A DNA stretch of 64,000 nt from Caenispirillum salinarum AK4 (lineage in GTDB: Bacteria > Pseudomonadota > Alphaproteobacteria > Rhodospirillales > Rhodospirillaceae). The notes under the pieces were generated by a model. That model did not search any database and was not told the origin of the DNA. It worked only from the letters and a program-made list of their open reading frames with translations. The stretch's first letter is position 1; every line of letters begins with the position of its first letter. The stretch lies in assembly GCF_000315795.1 (NCBI RefSeq), contig NZ_ANHY01000007.1, positions 1 to 64,000 on the forward strand, in the 5' to 3' direction. Below are positions 25,635 to 35,553 of the stretch, piece after piece. The position numbers and the translations under genes were made by a program.

Positions 25635-27314
25635 CTACGCGGGTTCGCGCACGCCGACGAAGCGGAATCGGTTGGCGACGAAGGCCAGGTCCACCAGGGC
25701 CGCGTTGGCCGCCGGGTTGCCGCCGGTGGCGTGGAAGTCGCTGAAGGCCGCCGTCTGGTTCACGAACACGCCGCCCGTCAGGTTGACCGACAGGGCGACC
25801 TGCGCATCCAGGCAGGCTTCCTCCGCCTGCTCGACCAAGTCGCGGCTGGTGGAGTACAGGCCGGCGGTGATGGCGCCGTGCTCCCGCACCGTGCGCTTGG
25901 CGGTCTCGATGCAGTCCGCGCCGTCGTCGCAAGCGATGACGAAGGACACGGGGCCGAAGCACTCCTTGCAGTAGTCCGCCGCTCGGTCCTTTTCCAGCAC
26001 CAGCATGGCCGGCGTGTGGACGCGGGCGCCCTTCAGGTACGGGTGGTCGATGGGGCGGCTTTCCAGGATGACCTGGCCCATCTTTTCCGCCTCCTTGATG
26101 CGCTCGGCCGTGGCGGGGTTCTGGATGGCGCCCAGAACTTCCACCGCGCGGGCGTCGTCGGACAGGAACTTCTCCACGCCCTTCGCCAGCGCCTCCGCCA
26201 CCTCGTCGAAGCTCTTGTGGCCCTGGTCGGTCTCGATGCCGCCCTTGGGGACGAAGATGTTCTGCGTGGTGGTGCACATCTGGCCCGTGTAAAGGGACAG
26301 GGTGAAGGACATGTTGCGGATCATGCCCTTGAAGTCATCCGTCGACTCGATGACGACGAAGTTCACGCCGGCCTTTTCCGTGTAGACCTGCGCCTGCCGG
26401 CAGTTGTCTTCCAGCCAGTTGCCGAAGGCGGTGGAGCCGGTGAAGTCGATCACCTTCACCTCGGGCCGGGTGCACAGCTCCTTGGCGATGGGGGCGTTGT
26501 GGTCGTCGGCGGCGAGCGTCACCAGGTTGGGGTCGAAGCCGGCTTCCGCCAGAACCTCGCGCGCGATCTTGACCGTGATCGCCAGCGGCAGCACGGCACC
26601 CGGATGCGGCTTGACCACCACCGGGTTGCCGGTCACCAGGCTTGCGAACAGGCCGGGGTAGCCGTTCCAGGTGGGGAAGGTGGAGCATCCGATCGTCACC
26701 GCGACGCCGCGCGGGGCGACGCGCCAGTGCTTTTTCATGACCAGCGGCGGGTTCTTGCCCTGGGGCTTCTCCCAGATCACCTCGCCTTCCGGCACCTGCG
26801 TCATGGCCATGTAGCCGTAGGTGACGGCCTCCAGCCCGCGGTCCTGGGCGTGCGGGCCGCCGGCCTGGAAGGCCATCATGAAGGCCTGGCCGGTGGTGTG
26901 CATGACGGCGAAGATCATCTCCGGCGTGCGCTTGTTGAGGCGCTCCAGGATTTCGGCGCAGACGCTCGCGCGCACTTCCGGCACGGCGCGGCGCCAGTCC
27001 GGCATGGCGGCCTGGGCGGCCTTCAGGACTTCGTCGATGTCGGGCTTCGGGTAGGTGATGCCCATCTCGATGCCGAACGGGCTTTCCTCGGCGCCGACAG
27101 TGCCGGACGCGCCGGGCACGTCGATCTCGAACGGCTTGCCCAGGTGCGCCTTGAAGGCGGCCATACCGTCGTCCTTGGCAGTCTCGCCGTAGGGCTTCAG
27201 GTGCTCGGGGTAGAGCGACCAATAGCCGCGCGCATTTGCGGCCTCGACCGCCTTTTCCAGCGTCGGCTTGTGCTTGGACACAAGCTCCATCGCGCGGGTG
27301 CTGATGACGTTCAT
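25635..27314 (-). CDS. paaN: PaaN, aldehyde dehydrogenase-type phenylacetate degradation protein
   Basis: This is a 559-residue aldehyde dehydrogenase-superfamily protein of the PaaN type (HWRVAPRGVAVTIGCSTFPTWNGYPGLFASLVTGNPVVVKPHP; active-site Cys in SLYTGQMCTTTQN; VSFVIACDDG). PaaN is thought to oxidise the semialdehyde produced on ring opening of the oxepin-CoA. In E. coli this is the C-terminal part of PaaZ, fused to a hydratase. No separate MaoC-like hydratase is visible here, so ring-opening hydrolysis must come from elsewhere. The ATG at 27314 is the family start. A long in-frame extension upstream (to 27995) has no family similarity and is rejected. Confidence 0.93.
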   Translation of the reverse strand: MNVISTRAMELVSKHKPTLEKAVEAANARGYWSLYPEHLKPYGETAKDDGMAAFKAHLGKPFEIDVPGASGTVGAEESPFGIEMGITYPKPDIDEVLKAAQAAMPDWRRAVPEVRASVCAEILERLNKRTPEMIFAVMHTTGQAFMMAFQAGGPHAQDRGLEAVTYGYMAMTQVPEGEVIWEKPQGKNPPLVMKKHWRVAPRGVAVTIGCSTFPTWNGYPGLFASLVTGNPVVVKPHPGAVLPLAITVKIAREVLAEAGFDPNLVTLAADDHNAPIAKELCTRPEVKVIDFTGSTAFGNWLEDNCRQAQVYTEKAGVNFVVIESTDDFKGMIRNMSFTLSLYTGQMCTTTQNIFVPKGGIETDQGHKSFDEVAEALAKGVEKFLSDDARAVEVLGAIQNPATAERIKEAEKMGQVILESRPIDHPYLKGARVHTPAMLVLEKDRAADYCKECFGPVSFVIACDDGADCIETAKRTVREHGAITAGLYSTSRDLVEQAEEACLDAQVALSVNLTGGVFVNQTAAFSDFHATGGNPAANAALVDLAFVANRFRFVGVREPA

Positions 27315-27427
27315 CGGGGTCTCCGTTTCCTTGGACGGTGCGCCACCGGCCTTGCATGAACCTTCCGGCGGCGGCGGTGTTCCCTGTTGTCTTGTTCTGT
27401 TCGTTGAGCAGCGCAGAAAGCGGGCGG

Positions 27428-27883
27428 TCAGCCCAGCTGCGCCAGCCATTCCTCGCCCCAGGTCAGCGCGTCCTCGTCGGGCAGGGGCTGGGTGCAGGCG
27501 TCGATTTCCAGGCGCTCCCCGACCTTGTGGGCGCCGAGTTCGGCCAGCAACGCATCCATGGTCTTGCCGGCCTTGCAGAAGGTGTCGGAATACGTCTGGT
27601 CGCCCAGCGCGATGACGCCGTACTTCAAGCCCGACAGGTCCGGCTTCTCCTCGCCCAGCGCGTCGTGGACGGGGATGATATTGTCGGGCAGTTCGCCCAG
27701 GCCGTGGGTGGAGGTCACCACCAGCAGCACGTCGCGCGCGGGCAGATCCAGCCCGTCGAGCGTGGCGTCGTCCATGGCCATGTCCACATCGTGGCCCTTG
27801 GCGCTGAACTCGTCCATGAGGGTCTCGCCCACCATCTGCGCGTTGCCCGATTCGGTGCCGACGAGAATCAGGATGCTGCTCAT
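27428..27883 (-). CDS. Flavodoxin-domain protein (MioC-like)
   Basis: This is a 151-residue flavodoxin-fold protein. The FMN phosphate loop is VGTESGNAQMV, the middle loop is TSTHGLGELPDN, and the third is ALGDQTYSDTFCKAGK, matching the single-domain flavodoxins related to MioC and to the sulfite-reductase flavodoxin domain. It lies 113 bases upstream of paaN on the same strand and shares a 181-base divergent spacer with the orphan PaaA/PaaC-family gene. It could therefore feed electrons to that di-iron protein; this is inference. Confidence 0.88.
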   Translation of the reverse strand: MSSILILVGTESGNAQMVGETLMDEFSAKGHDVDMAMDDATLDGLDLPARDVLLVVTSTHGLGELPDNIIPVHDALGEEKPDLSGLKYGVIALGDQTYSDTFCKAGKTMDALLAELGAHKVGERLEIDACTQPLPDEDALTWGEEWLAQLG

Positions 27884-27980
27884 GGATGTCCGTCCCCGTT
27901 CTTACGTTCTTGTTGCCTGTTTTCCTGGCCTCCCGGAGCGGTCCGGTTTCCGTTAACGGAACCCACTCGCCCACGTCGGA

Positions 27981-28030
27981 ATTTTGTGATACCAAATCGC
28001 AGGCTAAGTGTCTATTTTTGTATCACGCGC
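27981..28030. promoter_or_regulatory. Candidate operator pair between flavodoxin and di-iron genes
   Basis: TGATAC at 27987-27992 and GTATCA at 28020-28025 face each other 27 bases apart in an AT-rich divergent spacer. The first sits in TTTGTGATACCAAAT, which matches 11 of 15 positions of the E. coli PaaX operator consensus as I recall it. Confidence 0.4.
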
Positions 28031-28064
28031 AAAACACAGAACACGCAAGGGAGGGCGCAGATCC

Positions 28065-28847
28065 ATGGCACGAGCGGATTCCGAGGTCATCGAACACGTC
28101 GCGGGCGGCGGGACGCTGGGGGCCGACGACACGCTGTCGCCGGGTTACAAAGGCGAACTGATGCGGCTGATGGCTGTCTTCGTCGACAGCGAACTGGCGG
28201 GCGCGGCGGGCTTCGTGCCGTTCATCAACAGCGCGCCGGGGCTGAAGCAGCGCAGCATCGCGGCGCGAATCGTCAGCGAAAAGTACCGCCACGCCGAACA
28301 GGGCCTGAGTTTGATGGAGCCGTTTGGTATCAACCCGGAACTCTATGTGCGCAGCCACTGCTGGTGGTCGCGGCTGGATCGCTCGCTGGACCTGGGCGCG
28401 CGGCGCGTGGGATCGGACAAGCGGCTGAACGTGTTTCACTACCCGCTGGAGGGGTGGACGGATGCGGTCGTCCTCAACCTGCTCATGGGCACCGCCTCGG
28501 CCGTGCAGATCGATGAGCTGGCGGGCTCCTCCTACCGCCCCATGGCCGAGGTGATGGGCGCCATTGCGAGCCGGGAGAAGACCCACGCCGAATGGGGCGA
28601 AGAGGGCCTGCGCCAGGAGGTGGAGCGCCTGCGCGACCACCGCACGCCGCAGGTCAACGTTGACTACTGGTTCCCGCGCGTCGCCGCCACCTTCGGCCGC
28701 CACGGGGCGACGGACCAGAGCCAGCAGTACCTGAAATACGGCCTGCGCCAGGCCACCAGCGGCGAGCTTCTGAACCGCTGGCTGGTCGATATCGGACCGC
28801 GCCTCAAGGGCTTGGGCCTGACGCTGCCGCCCGTGCCGACCGCCTGA
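28065..28847 (+). CDS. Orphan PaaA/PaaC-family di-iron protein
   Basis: This is a 260-residue ferritin-like protein of the phenylacetic-acid catabolic PaaA/PaaC family, separate from the true paaA and paaC. Possible metal ligands are Glu43 (FVDSELAG), Glu72/His76 (SEKYRHAEQG, spaced ExxxH rather than ExxH), Glu151 (QIDELAG) and Glu171-x-x-His174 (REKTHAEWG). It could be a second di-iron oxygenase or a regulator or scaffold of the epoxidase. It is divergent from the flavodoxin and paaN, lies upstream of paaF, and has GGGAGGGC ahead of the ATG. The function is not known to me. Confidence 0.8.
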   Translation: MARADSEVIEHVAGGGTLGADDTLSPGYKGELMRLMAVFVDSELAGAAGFVPFINSAPGLKQRSIAARIVSEKYRHAEQGLSLMEPFGINPELYVRSHCWWSRLDRSLDLGARRVGSDKRLNVFHYPLEGWTDAVVLNLLMGTASAVQIDELAGSSYRPMAEVMGAIASREKTHAEWGEEGLRQEVERLRDHRTPQVNVDYWFPRVAATFGRHGATDQSQQYLKYGLRQATSGELLNRWLVDIGPRLKGLGLTLPPVPTA

Positions 28848-28920
28848 GCCCAGCGGTTACGCCTTTCGGCACCTGCGGCACGGGCTCAAAAAGGTTTACA
28901 TTTTCCGACGCTGGTGACAG

Positions 28921-28943
28921 GATTTTGTATCATTAAAAATTGC
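28921..28943. promoter_or_regulatory. Candidate aromatic-regulon operator ahead of paaF
   Basis: TTTTGTATCATTAAAAATT in an otherwise GC-rich stretch, about 100 bases ahead of paaF. It shares the GTATCA core with the other copies. TATCAT within it could also serve as a -10 box. Confidence 0.4.
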
Positions 28944-29042
28944 AGCCCGGCGGGGCGCTGGCGCATCCGCCGCCAACACCTGACACGACGGGCCTCCGCA
29001 CCCTGGATGAACCGGGGGCGGACAGGGAGGACACGAGACACG

Positions 29043-29870
29043 ATGACCACGGCCGAGTTCACTCGGGCGGGGCGTTCGGAGGCCGGAGCGGAGACCCCGT
29101 TCGCCGATATCCGCATCGACATGGTGCGTCCGGGCGTCCTGCGTCTGACCATCGACCGCCCCAAGGCCCGCAACGCCCTGCGGACCCAGACCCTGCGCGA
29201 GATCGCCGAGGCGCTCGATGCCGCCGCGCGCGATGCCGACGTGCGCTGTGTCGTGCTGACCGGCGGCCCCAAGGTCTTCGCCGCCGGGGCCGACATCGGG
29301 GAACTGGCGGCGCATGACGCGACGTCCATCCTCGACGACGCCCGCCCCGGCCATTGGAAGGCCATCCGGTCCTTCCCCAAGCCCATCGTCGCGGCCATCA
29401 ACGGCTATTGCCTGGGCGGCGGGAATGAACTCGCCATGCACGCCGATATCCTCATCGCCGGCACCACGGCCGTCTTCGGTCAGCCGGAGGTGAACCTGGG
29501 CATCATTCCCGGCGCCGGCGGAACCCAGCGCCTGACCCACGCGGTCGGCAAGTCCAACGCCATGCTCATGGCGCTGACAGGCGCCTTCATCGACGCGCAA
29601 ACCGCGCTCGCCCAGGGGCTGGTGAGCGAGGTGACCCAGCCGGAACTGACGGAAGACCGCGCCATCACCATCGCCGAGACCATCGCCGCCAAGCCGCCGC
29701 TGGCCGTGCGCATGGCGAAGGAAGCGGTGCTCAAGGCGCACGAGGTGGGGCTGGAACAGGGCCTGCACGCCGAGCGCCGGGCCTTCTGCCAACTGTTCGC
29801 AACCGAGGATAAACGCGAGGGCGTGAGCGCCTTCCTGGAAAAGCGCCGCCCGGCCTTCACCGGCCGCTGA
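29043..29870 (+). CDS. paaF: 2,3-dehydroadipyl-CoA hydratase PaaF (enoyl-CoA hydratase)
   Basis: This is a 275-residue crotonase-fold hydratase. The oxyanion-hole segments (VFAAGADIGELA and GYCLGGGNELAM) and the catalytic loop VFGQPEVNLGIIPGAGGTQRL with both acidic residues are intact. In the paa pathway it hydrates 2,3-didehydroadipyl-CoA to 3-hydroxyadipyl-CoA. The ATG at 29043 lies 12 bases after AGGGAGGA. The 195-base gap upstream carries an operator candidate. It begins the paaFGHIJ run. Confidence 0.9.
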   Translation: MTTAEFTRAGRSEAGAETPFADIRIDMVRPGVLRLTIDRPKARNALRTQTLREIAEALDAAARDADVRCVVLTGGPKVFAAGADIGELAAHDATSILDDARPGHWKAIRSFPKPIVAAINGYCLGGGNELAMHADILIAGTTAVFGQPEVNLGIIPGAGGTQRLTHAVGKSNAMLMALTGAFIDAQTALAQGLVSEVTQPELTEDRAITIAETIAAKPPLAVRMAKEAVLKAHEVGLEQGLHAERRAFCQLFATEDKREGVSAFLEKRRPAFTGR

Positions 29871-29898
29871 GACAAGCCACAAAGGACGACGCAGAGGC

Positions 29899-30690
29899 AT
29901 GAACACCGAGACGATCCTGTACGAGGTCGCCGACGGCGTGGCGAAGATCACGCTGAACCGCCCGGACAAGCTGAACAGCTTCACCGTCCAGATGCACGGG
30001 GAACTGGCCGAGGCCATCAAGGCCGCGCGCACGGATGAAAGCGTCCGCTGCCTGCTCATCACCGGCGCCGGGCGCGGCTTCTGCGCCGGCCAGGACCTGG
30101 GCGACCGCGCCGTGTCTCCCGGCGGTGAGGCGCCGGACCTGGCGGAGAGCCTGGAGAAGCGGTACAACCCGCTCATCCGCTCCATCGCCGACCTTGAGAT
30201 GCCGGTGATCTGCGCGGTGAACGGTGTGGCCGCCGGCGCCGGCGCCAACCTGGCGTTCGCCTGCGACATCGTGCTGGCCGCGCGCTCGGCGTCGTTCATC
30301 CAGGCGTTCTGCAAGATCGGCCTCGTGCCCGATTCCGGCGGCACGTGGTCCCTGCCCCGCCTTGTCGGCCCGGCCCGCGCCGCCGCGCTGATGCTGACCG
30401 GCGAGAAGGTCCCCGCCGACAAGGCCGCCGACTGGGGCATGATCTGGAAGGCCGTGGACGACGAGGCCCTGGCGGAAGAAGCCGAGGCCCTGGCGAAGCA
30501 CCTCGCCACCCAGCCGACCGCCGGCCTCGCGCTCATCAAGCGGGCGCTGAAGGAAACCTGGACCAACACCCTGGACCAGCAACTGAACCTGGAGCGCGAC
30601 CTGCAAAGCCTCGCCGGCCGCACGCGCGATTATCAGGAGGGCGTGGACGCCTTCATGAACAAGCGCCAGCCGGCGTTCGTGGGCAAGTGA
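29899..30690 (+). CDS. paaG: 1,2-epoxyphenylacetyl-CoA isomerase PaaG
   Basis: This is a 263-residue crotonase-family isomerase. GFCAGQDLGDR, NGVAAGAGANLAFACDIVLA and SFCKIGLVPDSGGTWSLPRLVG are the PaaG signature, with the Asp of PDSGG replacing the usual hydratase acid. It converts the ring epoxide to the seven-membered oxepin-CoA and probably also moves the double bond later in the pathway. It is 28 bases after paaF and 8 before paaH. Confidence 0.93.
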   Translation: MNTETILYEVADGVAKITLNRPDKLNSFTVQMHGELAEAIKAARTDESVRCLLITGAGRGFCAGQDLGDRAVSPGGEAPDLAESLEKRYNPLIRSIADLEMPVICAVNGVAAGAGANLAFACDIVLAARSASFIQAFCKIGLVPDSGGTWSLPRLVGPARAAALMLTGEKVPADKAADWGMIWKAVDDEALAEEAEALAKHLATQPTAGLALIKRALKETWTNTLDQQLNLERDLQSLAGRTRDYQEGVDAFMNKRQPAFVGK

Positions 30691-30698
30691 GGCCGGGC

Positions 30699-32228
30699 AT
30701 GACCGACCACACCACCGCCACCGCCCTGCCCGACTCTTCCGTTGTCGGCGTCATCGGCGCCGGCACCATGGGGGCCGGCATCGCCCAGGTCGCCGCCGCC
30801 GCCGGGCATCCCGTCGTGCTGTTCGACGCCGCCCCGGGCGCCGCCGCCAAGGGCAAGGAGGGTGTCGCCGGGCAGCTCGGCAAGCGGGTCGAAAAGGGCC
30901 GCATGAGCGAGGCCGACCGCGACGCCCTGCTCGACCGCATCACGGTCGTGGACGCGCTGGAGGGCCTGTCCGACGCCGCCCTGGTGGTGGAAGCCATCGT
31001 GGAGCGCCTGGAGGTCAAGCAGGAGGTCTTCGGGACGCTGGAAGACCTGTGCGGCGAGAGCGTCATCCTGGCGTCGAACACCTCCAGCCTGTCGCTGACC
31101 GCCATCGGCGCGGGCCTCAAGCGGCCGGAGCGGCTGGTGGGGATGCACTTCTTCAACCCCGCCCCTGTGATGCAGCTGGTGGAGGTGATCTCCGGCGTCG
31201 CCACCGATCCGGCCGTCGCCGCCACCGTCCACGCCACGGCGGCGGCCTGGGGCAAGAGCCCGGTGCACGCGCGCTCCACCCCCGGCTTCATCGTCAACCG
31301 CGTGGCCCGGCCCTTCTATGCCGAAGCCTTGCGGGTGCTGGAGGAACAGGGCGCGGACGTCGCCACCATCGACGCCGTCATGCGCGAGTGCGGCGGCTTC
31401 CGAATGGGGCCGTTCCAGCTCATGGACCTGATCGGCCATGACGTGAACTACGCCGTCACCTCGTCGGTCTTCGCCGCCTACTACAACGACAAGCGGTTCC
31501 TGCCGTCGCTGGTGCAGAAGGACCTGGTGGACGCCGGCTGGCTCGGCCGCAAGACCGGGCGCGGCTTCTACGACTACGCCGAGGGCGCCGAGACGCCCGA
31601 GCCCGCCACCGCCGCCCCCTGCCCCATGCCGGAAGGCCCGGTGGTCGCCGATGCCAACGCCCCCCTGCTCGACCGCCTGCGCGCCAACGGCGTGGCGGTG
31701 GAGGTTGAGGAGGCCGAGGATTTCTCCATCACCGTCGATGGCGTTGTCCTGCTGCCCTCCGACGGCGGCACAGCGACGGAGGTGGCCGAGGCCGAGGGGC
31801 TGACGGACGTGGTCGTCTACGACCTGGCGCTGGACTTCATGCAGGCGACCCGCATCGCCGTCGCCGTCGCCGATCAGGCCGCGCCCGGCACGCTGGAAAA
31901 GGCCGTGGGGCTGCTCCAGGCCGCCGGCTTGGCCGTGTCGGTGATCGACGACGTGCCGGGGCTGATCGTCACCCGCACCGTCGCCATGCTCGCCAACGAG
32001 GCCGCCGACGCCGTCTTCCAGGGCGTCGCCGGCGCGGCCGACGTGGACACCGCCATGACCAAGGGCGTGAACTACCCGCGCGGGCCGCTCGGTTGGGCCG
32101 AGGACCTGGGCCTGGAGCGCATCCACGCCACCCTCACCAATTTGTACGAAACCTATCACGAGGACCGCTACCGCCCGTCGGCGCTGCTGCGGCGCAAGGT
32201 CCTGGGAGGAACCCGTTTCCATGCCTGA
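30699..32228 (+). CDS. paaH: 3-hydroxyadipyl-CoA dehydrogenase PaaH
   Basis: This is a 509-residue 3-hydroxyacyl-CoA dehydrogenase. The NAD-binding motif is GAGTMGAGIAQVAAAAGH. ASNTSSLSLTAI, GMHFFNPAPVMQLVEVISG and NRVARPFYAEALR are family motifs, and two C-terminal 3HCDH domains are present (DLIGHDVNYAV; KGVNYPRGPLGWAEDLG), as in PaaH-type enzymes. It oxidises 3-hydroxyadipyl-CoA to 3-oxoadipyl-CoA. The ATG at 30699 is used. The stop overlaps paaI by 8 bases. Confidence 0.93.
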   Translation: MTDHTTATALPDSSVVGVIGAGTMGAGIAQVAAAAGHPVVLFDAAPGAAAKGKEGVAGQLGKRVEKGRMSEADRDALLDRITVVDALEGLSDAALVVEAIVERLEVKQEVFGTLEDLCGESVILASNTSSLSLTAIGAGLKRPERLVGMHFFNPAPVMQLVEVISGVATDPAVAATVHATAAAWGKSPVHARSTPGFIVNRVARPFYAEALRVLEEQGADVATIDAVMRECGGFRMGPFQLMDLIGHDVNYAVTSSVFAAYYNDKRFLPSLVQKDLVDAGWLGRKTGRGFYDYAEGAETPEPATAAPCPMPEGPVVADANAPLLDRLRANGVAVEVEEAEDFSITVDGVVLLPSDGGTATEVAEAEGLTDVVVYDLALDFMQATRIAVAVADQAAPGTLEKAVGLLQAAGLAVSVIDDVPGLIVTRTVAMLANEAADAVFQGVAGAADVDTAMTKGVNYPRGPLGWAEDLGLERIHATLTNLYETYHEDRYRPSALLRRKVLGGTRFHA

Positions 32229-32693
32229 AGGTGATCCGATCATGGAGCCCGCCCGCAAGCAGCAGGTGGCCGAGGCCGCCCGCGAGGCCATGTACGCCCG
32301 CGACCACGCCGCCCAGGCCCTCGGCATCGAAGTGACGGAGGTCGCGCCCGGCTTCGCCAAGTGCACCATGACGGTGCGCCAGGACATGGTGAACGGGCAC
32401 GACATCCTGCACGGCGGCCTGTGCTTCACGCTGGCCGACACCTGCTTCGCCTACGCCTGCAACAGCCACAACCGCGTCACCGTCGCCCAGTCGGCGAGCG
32501 TGACGTTCTGCGCGCCGGGCAAGCTTGGCGACGTGCTGACCGCCGAGGGCACGGAAACCTGGCAGCAGGGCCGCGGCGGTGTCACCGACGTCACCGTCAC
32601 CAACCAGGATGGCGTGGTGCTCGCCATGTTCCGGGGCAATTCCCGCACCATCAAGGGCCAGGTCGCCGACCTGCCGGGAGAGGAGGCCGCGCA

Positions 32694-32697
<4 letters not shown>
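32221..32697 (+). CDS. paaI: Hydroxyphenylacetyl-CoA thioesterase PaaI
   Basis: This is a 158-residue hotdog-fold thioesterase with the PaaI pattern [25 protein letters not shown] (catalytic Asp in ADT). It clears dead-end CoA thioesters of the pathway, releasing CoA. GGGAGGA precedes the ATG at 32221, inside the end of paaH. It overlaps paaJ by 4 bases (ATGA). Confidence 0.93.
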
Positions 32698-33902
<1,205 letters not shown>

Positions 33903-34034
33903 AATCCTCACACCCGCCCGGCGCTTAGCCGTGGCATATTAAAAAGAATGAAAGAGCCGGCTTCCCCCAAAACAACAATCCGCCGGCCGACGGGAACAGA
34001 GACTGGAACGTCCGAGACAGGAAGGAATCGGGGC

Positions 34035-35381
34035 ATGAACATGGTGAAGACCGCGCCCAACGGTGCCATGGACCTGACCAAGCGTCCGCTGGAACACGAA
34101 CTGGACCCCATCGAGATCGCCTCGCGCGACGAGATCACGGCAATCCAGACCCGCCGGCTGAAATGGTCGGTGCGCCACGCCTACGAGAACGTCCCGCACT
34201 TCCGCAACAAGTGCGACGCGGCAGGAATCCACCCGCGCGACATCAAGGAGTTGTCGGACCTGAGGCACCTGCCCTTCACCACCAAGGACGACCTGCGCGA
34301 AACCTACCCCTACGGCATGTTCGCCGTGCCCATGAGCGAGGTGGTGCGCATCCATGCCTCGTCGGGCACCACGGGCCGCCCGACGGTGGTGGGCTACACG
34401 CAGCAGGACATCGCCATGTGGTCGCGGGTGATGGCGCGCTCCATCCGCGCCGCCGGCGGGCGCCGGAACATGAAGGTGCACGTCTCCTACGGCTACGGCC
34501 TGTTCACCGGCGGCCTGGGCGCGCACTACGGAGCGGAGGCGCTGGGCTGCACGGTCATTCCCATGTCCGGCGGGCAGACGGAAAAGCAGGTGCAGCTGAT
34601 CCGCGATTTCGAACCGGACGTCATCATGGTCACGCCGTCCTACATGCTGGTCCTGGCCGACGAGATGGAACGCCAGGGCATGGACCCGCGCGACAGCAGC
34701 CTGAAGATCGGCATCTTCGGCGCCGAGCCCTGGACCAACGACATGCGCACCGAGCTTGAGGGCCGCCTGGGCCTGGACGCCATCGACATCTACGGCCTGT
34801 CGGAAGTGATCGGGCCCGGTGTGGGCATCGAGTGCATCGAGACCAAGGACGGCCTGACCCTCTGGGAAGATCACTTCTATCCCGAGATCATCAACCCGCA
34901 GACCGGCGAACCGGTGGCGGACGGCGAGATCGGTGAACTGGTCTTCACCAGCCTGACCAAGGAAGCCATGCCGGTCATCCGCTACCGCACCCGCGACCTG
35001 ACCCGCCTGCTGCCGGGCAGCGCGCGCTCCATGCGGCGGATGGAAAAGATCACCGGCCGGTCCGACGACATGCTCATCATCCGCGGCGTCAACGTCTTCC
35101 CGACCCAGATCGAGGAACTGATCCTGAAGGACGAGCGCCTGTCGCCGCACTACCAGCTCATCGTCGGGCGCCAGGGCCACTTGGACACGCTGAAGGTGCG
35201 CGTGGAGATGCGTGCCGGCGTCGACGGCTCGGCCTGCGACATGGCCGCCAAGGAACTGCAGCACCACATCAAATCGTTGATCGGCGTCTCTTCGGTCGTC
35301 GACGTGGAGCCCCACGGCGCCATCGAGCGCAGCCAGGGCAAGGCCAGGCGCGTCGTCGACCTGCGCAAGGACGAGGGCTGA
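34035..35381 (+). CDS. paaK: Phenylacetate-CoA ligase PaaK
   Basis: This is a 448-residue adenylate-forming ligase that activates phenylacetate to phenylacetyl-CoA. HASSGTTGRPTVVGYTQQD is the ATP-binding P-loop; YGLSEVIGPGVGIEC and RTRDLTRLLPG followed by GRSDDMLIIRGVNVFP are the later AMP-binding motifs. The ATG at 34035 (behind AGGAATCGGGG) starts the conserved region; an in-frame ATG at 33948 would add 29 low-complexity residues. It is separated from paaJ by 132 bases and so may have its own promoter. Confidence 0.95.
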   Translation: MNMVKTAPNGAMDLTKRPLEHELDPIEIASRDEITAIQTRRLKWSVRHAYENVPHFRNKCDAAGIHPRDIKELSDLRHLPFTTKDDLRETYPYGMFAVPMSEVVRIHASSGTTGRPTVVGYTQQDIAMWSRVMARSIRAAGGRRNMKVHVSYGYGLFTGGLGAHYGAEALGCTVIPMSGGQTEKQVQLIRDFEPDVIMVTPSYMLVLADEMERQGMDPRDSSLKIGIFGAEPWTNDMRTELEGRLGLDAIDIYGLSEVIGPGVGIECIETKDGLTLWEDHFYPEIINPQTGEPVADGEIGELVFTSLTKEAMPVIRYRTRDLTRLLPGSARSMRRMEKITGRSDDMLIIRGVNVFPTQIEELILKDERLSPHYQLIVGRQGHLDTLKVRVEMRAGVDGSACDMAAKELQHHIKSLIGVSSVVDVEPHGAIERSQGKARRVVDLRKDEG

Positions 35382-35423
35382 CGGGGGCCACCACCCCGTC
35401 CCGTCCCCCGGCCCCCCTTTCCG

Positions 35424-35465
35424 CCATCGCCGCCGTCCAGACCCAGCCTTGGACGGCGGCGATGG
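35424..35465. terminator. Long perfect hairpin after paaK
   Basis: A 16-bp perfect stem (35424-35439 with 35450-35465, beginning CCATCGCCGCCGTCCA) and a 10-base loop, 42 bases after the paaK stop. The tail lacks a real T run (ACCTTGAA), so termination efficiency is uncertain, but its position between paaK and the next gene fits that role. Confidence 0.55.
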
Positions 35466-35490
35466 ACCTTGAACGGGGCTCTCTCGGCAG

Positions 35491-35508
35491 TTAGTATCAA
35501 ATGAAACT
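35491..35508. promoter_or_regulatory. Candidate aromatic-regulon operator ahead of the FAD monooxygenase
   Basis: TTAGTATCAAATGAAAC: the GTATCAAAT half closely matches copy 1 ahead of paaA. It lies about 50 bases upstream of the monooxygenase start. Confidence 0.4.
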
Positions 35509-35553
35509 GTAACGGATGAAACAAACATCCGCAGGCGAACGGGGAAGCGTCCA

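Noticed and set aside
25437-27359. Plus-strand frame of about 640 residues opposite paaN
   Set aside because: Composition (Arg/Gly/Val/His-rich) is typical of an antisense shadow, and it starts inside the inverted-repeat element.
27315-27995. N-terminal extension of paaN running through the flavodoxin gene
   Set aside because: The extension is antiparallel-free but lies in another frame of the real flavodoxin gene and lacks any PaaN similarity; MNVISTRAM at 27314 is the family start.
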